Below, piece after piece: positions 62,400 through 64,000 of a DNA stretch of 64,000 nucleotides. Numbering within the stretch: position 1 is the first letter of the stretch; each line of letters starts with the position of its first letter. The stretch spans positions 62,001-126,000 of the forward strand of contig NZ_CP165783.1 in assembly GCF_000513895.2 (NCBI RefSeq), in the 5' to 3' direction. The notes below the pieces were generated by a model. The model had not been told where the DNA came from. It ran no database searches and worked only from the letters and a program-made list of their open reading frames with translations. Source of the stretch: Ensifer sp. WSM1721 (GTDB lineage: Bacteria > Pseudomonadota > Alphaproteobacteria > Rhizobiales > Rhizobiaceae). The translations under genes were made by a program, and so were the position numbers.

Positions 62400-62579
62400 A
62401 TGTTCTTCTGGGTCGCTATTGTCATCATCGCGACTTGTATCGTCGTCGGCCTGTTCGTCGCCAGCCGCCGGCGCCGGAAAGCCACGAGCGCCGGCAATGA
62501 CGGCGGAGACGCCAGTTTCGTCTTCGCGGGAGACAGCAGCGGCGATTGCGGTGGTGGCGACGGTGGTGGCGGGGATTGA
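62400..62579 (+). CDS. Small membrane protein with glycine-rich acidic tail, 59 residues
   Basis: A plus-strand frame of 59 codons between the divergently written phnI and phnJ. Residues 1-21 are one membrane helix (MFFWVAIVIIATCIVVGLFV), then a positive stop (RRRRK), a short polar part, and a tail reading GDCGGGDGGGGD. Small rhizobial proteins with this plan (helix, arginines, Cys/Gly/Asp tail) are familiar to me, but their function is unknown. GGTGGGA just before the ATG is a weak ribosome binding site. On the minus strand an 87-codon frame covers the same bases; this plus-strand protein looks more natural. Confidence 0.5.
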   Translation: MFFWVAIVIIATCIVVGLFVASRRRRKATSAGNDGGDASFVFAGDSSGDCGGGDGGGGD

Positions 62580-62608
62580 AGTCGTCACCGGCTCTGCGGA
62601 CTGGGTCG

Positions 62609-63724
62609 TCATTCCGCCGCCTCCCTACTCTCATCCGCCGTGAGCTGTTCAGGAGCATGCGTGGCCTCGTAGTCGCGGCGCATACGCCTGACGAGGTCGA
62701 GCTCCGCCTGGAAGTCGACATAGTGCGGCAGCTTGAGATGCTCGACGAAGCCGGTCGCCTGGACGTTGTCGGCATGTGAAATGACGAATTCCTCGTCCTG
62801 TGCGGGGGCGACGATATCCTCGCCGAACTCGTCGGTGCGGAGCGCCCGATCGACGAGCGACATCGACATCGCTTTGCGCTCGCTCTGTCCGAAGACGAGG
62901 CCGTAGCCGCGGGTGAACTGCGGGGGCTGCTTGGACGACCCCTTGAACTGGTTGACCATCTGGCATTCGGTGACGCGGATCATGCCGAGCGAGACCGAAA
63001 AGCCGAGCTCCGGCAGCTCCAGTTCGACCTCGACCTCGCCGATCCTGACCTCGCCGACGAAGGGGTGGGTGCGGCCGTAGCCGCGCTGGGTGGAATAGGC
63101 GAGCGCCAGCAGGAAACCCTCGTCGCCGCGGGCAAGCGCCTGCAGACGCAGGTCGCGCGCCATCGGGAACTCCATCGGCTCACGTGTGAGGTCGCCTGCG
63201 ATGTGGCCCTCCGGCATCTCGCCATCGCCTTCGATCAGGCCCTCGCCGTCAAGGATGTCGGAGACGCGCATGACGGGTTCGCCGGGCTCCTTCACAGCCG
63301 GCTCGGCGACCGGTTCGTCGCTGATGAGCGAGGGGTCGAGCAGCCGGTGCGTGTAATCGAAGGTGGGACCGAGGAGCTGGCCGCCGGGCAAGTCCTTGTA
63401 GGTCGCCGAAACGCGCCGCTCGATTTTCATCTTTGCCGTGTCGATCGGCTCGGAATAGCCGAAGCGGGGCAGGGTGGTGCGGTAGGCGCGCAGGATGAAG
63501 ATCGCCTCGATCATGTCGCCGCGCGCCTGGCGCACGGCAAGGGCCGCAAGCGAGCGGTCGTAGAGGGAGGCCTCGGCCATCACCCGATCGACGGCGAGAC
63601 CGAGCTGTTCGACGACCTGCTCGATGGTGATCGACGGAAGCGACCGCTCGCCGCGACGGCGATCGGCAAGCAGGCGGTGGGCATTGGCGATGGCGGCTTC
63701 CCCGCCCTTGACGGCTACATACAT
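62609..63724 (-). CDS. phnI: PhnI, C-P lyase core subunit
   Basis: A 371-residue protein starting MYVAVKGGEAAIANAHRLLA, the usual PhnI opening. It contains QARGDMIEAIFILRAYRTTLPR, RRVSATYKDLPGGQLLGPTFDYTHRLLD and EVELELPELGFSVSLGMIRVTECQMV. With PhnG, H and L it makes ribose triphosphonate from ATP and a phosphonate, and has nucleosidase activity on ATP. The start is 4 bases after the end of phnH. Confidence 0.94.
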   Translation of the reverse strand: MYVAVKGGEAAIANAHRLLADRRRGERSLPSITIEQVVEQLGLAVDRVMAEASLYDRSLAALAVRQARGDMIEAIFILRAYRTTLPRFGYSEPIDTAKMKIERRVSATYKDLPGGQLLGPTFDYTHRLLDPSLISDEPVAEPAVKEPGEPVMRVSDILDGEGLIEGDGEMPEGHIAGDLTREPMEFPMARDLRLQALARGDEGFLLALAYSTQRGYGRTHPFVGEVRIGEVEVELELPELGFSVSLGMIRVTECQMVNQFKGSSKQPPQFTRGYGLVFGQSERKAMSMSLVDRALRTDEFGEDIVAPAQDEEFVISHADNVQATGFVEHLKLPHYVDFQAELDLVRRMRRDYEATHAPEQLTADESREAAE

Positions 63725-63728
63725 GCGC

Positions 63729-64000
63729 TCACTCCTGGATCGCCAGTCTTGTGGTGCGGGGCAGGCAGAGCACCGAGTCTTGTGCCGTCAGCACCAGATC
63801 GACGCCGCGGGGGAAAATCGCCCGGTTGGCCGTCCAGAAGTCGAGAAACACATCGGGCAAGCCCTTGGGAGCGACCACGATCTCGTTCTTGATCCCCGGC
63901 CCCCGAGCGACAAAGGGCTGACCGCCCTGGAGCGCTTCGACCCCGATCACCAGGGTCGTCGAGCGGTCCGGATATTCCTGCGTGCCGAGGGCGAACTGGT
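63729..64000 (-). CDS. phnH: PhnH, C-P lyase core subunit (partial)
   Basis: The last 90 codons or so of phnH; its start is beyond the right edge. It shows GTQEYPDRSTTLVIGVEAL, VARGPGI, and the C-terminal FPRGVDLVLTAQDSVLCLPRTTRLA, which is characteristic of PhnH. PhnH is a PLP-transferase-fold subunit of the C-P lyase core. phnG is expected just outside the window. Confidence 0.9.
   Translation of the reverse strand, partial: QFALGTQEYPDRSTTLVIGVEALQGGQPFVARGPGIKNEIVVAPKGLPDVFLDFWTANRAIFPRGVDLVLTAQDSVLCLPRTTRLAIQE

Noticed and set aside
62349-62612. 87-residue minus-strand product between phnI and phnJ as a phn protein
   Set aside because: Low-complexity Ala/Thr/Asp sequence without family features, antisense to a more natural membrane protein; kept only as a finding because of its ATGA junctions.

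Overview
The window reads as a high-GC alphaproteobacterial replicon of the Rhizobiales, most like Sinorhizobium/Ensifer. Supporting signs are a pcaQ-pcaDCHG(B) operon with the PcaQ operator described from S. meliloti (ATAACC-N4-GGTTAA), a carbon-phosphorus lyase operon, rhizobial intergenic palindromes, several class III nucleotide cyclases and a gene density full of ATGA stop/start overlaps. Placement on a chromid or megaplasmid is an inference. No rRNA, tRNA, CRISPR array or replication origin was recognised.

Layout. 1-1.7 kb: end of an acyl-CoA synthetase gene, then a scar in which pieces of three unrelated genes (a dipeptide-type binding protein, a short-chain dehydrogenase and a BCCT transporter) are spliced together. 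1.7-7.8 kb, minus strand: part of the serine cycle (serine-glyoxylate aminotransferase, malyl-CoA lyase, malate-CoA ligase beta and alpha, hydroxypyruvate reductase) behind a LuxR-type regulator with a degenerate receiver. 7.9-10.0 kb: a LysR remnant and a frameshifted adenylate cyclase. 10.2-15.3 kb: a surface polysaccharide group (pyruvyl transferase, Wzx-type flippase, two glycosyltransferases). 15.6-16.4 kb: an IS5-sized element with inverted repeats and a TTA target duplication that carries a VOC-family gene. 16.5-19.0 kb: molybdopterin oxidoreductase and gamma-glutamyltransferase.

19.1-34.1 kb is a catabolic island. A protocatechuate operon (pcaQ, pcaDCHG, remnant of pcaB) is followed by a LysR regulator, a branched-chain-type ABC transporter with a frameshifted binding protein, a shikimate dehydrogenase and a QsuB-type 3-dehydroshikimate dehydratase. 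A second, complementary partial pca operon (truncated pcaQ, full pcaD, remnants of pcaC and pcaG, full pcaB) closes the island. Together the genes describe import of a shikimate/quinate-type substrate, conversion to protocatechuate, and ring cleavage to the beta-ketoadipate route.

34.1-51 kb: maltooligosyl trehalose synthase (treY), two very small genes (one behind a candidate EcfG/RpoE2 promoter), a YcaO-TfuA pair with a 100-residue first gene (candidate RiPP locus) downstream of a SAM-cyclase-AAA-TPR protein, an NAD(P)-binding oxidoreductase, a CHASE2 adenylate cyclase coupled to a FecR-TPR-outer-membrane-barrel fusion, and a divergent membrane protein resembling Pycsar effectors (DUF5706).

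51-59 kb: a GntR repressor divergent from pdxA2-tctCBA-isomerase-DhaKL kinase, probably a route for a four-carbon acid or ketose. 59.3-64 kb, minus strand: phnH-I-J-K-L plus a hexapeptide transferase, with a small glycine-rich membrane protein gene on the opposite strand between phnI and phnJ. Family assignments come from reading motifs; no alignment or database search was run.
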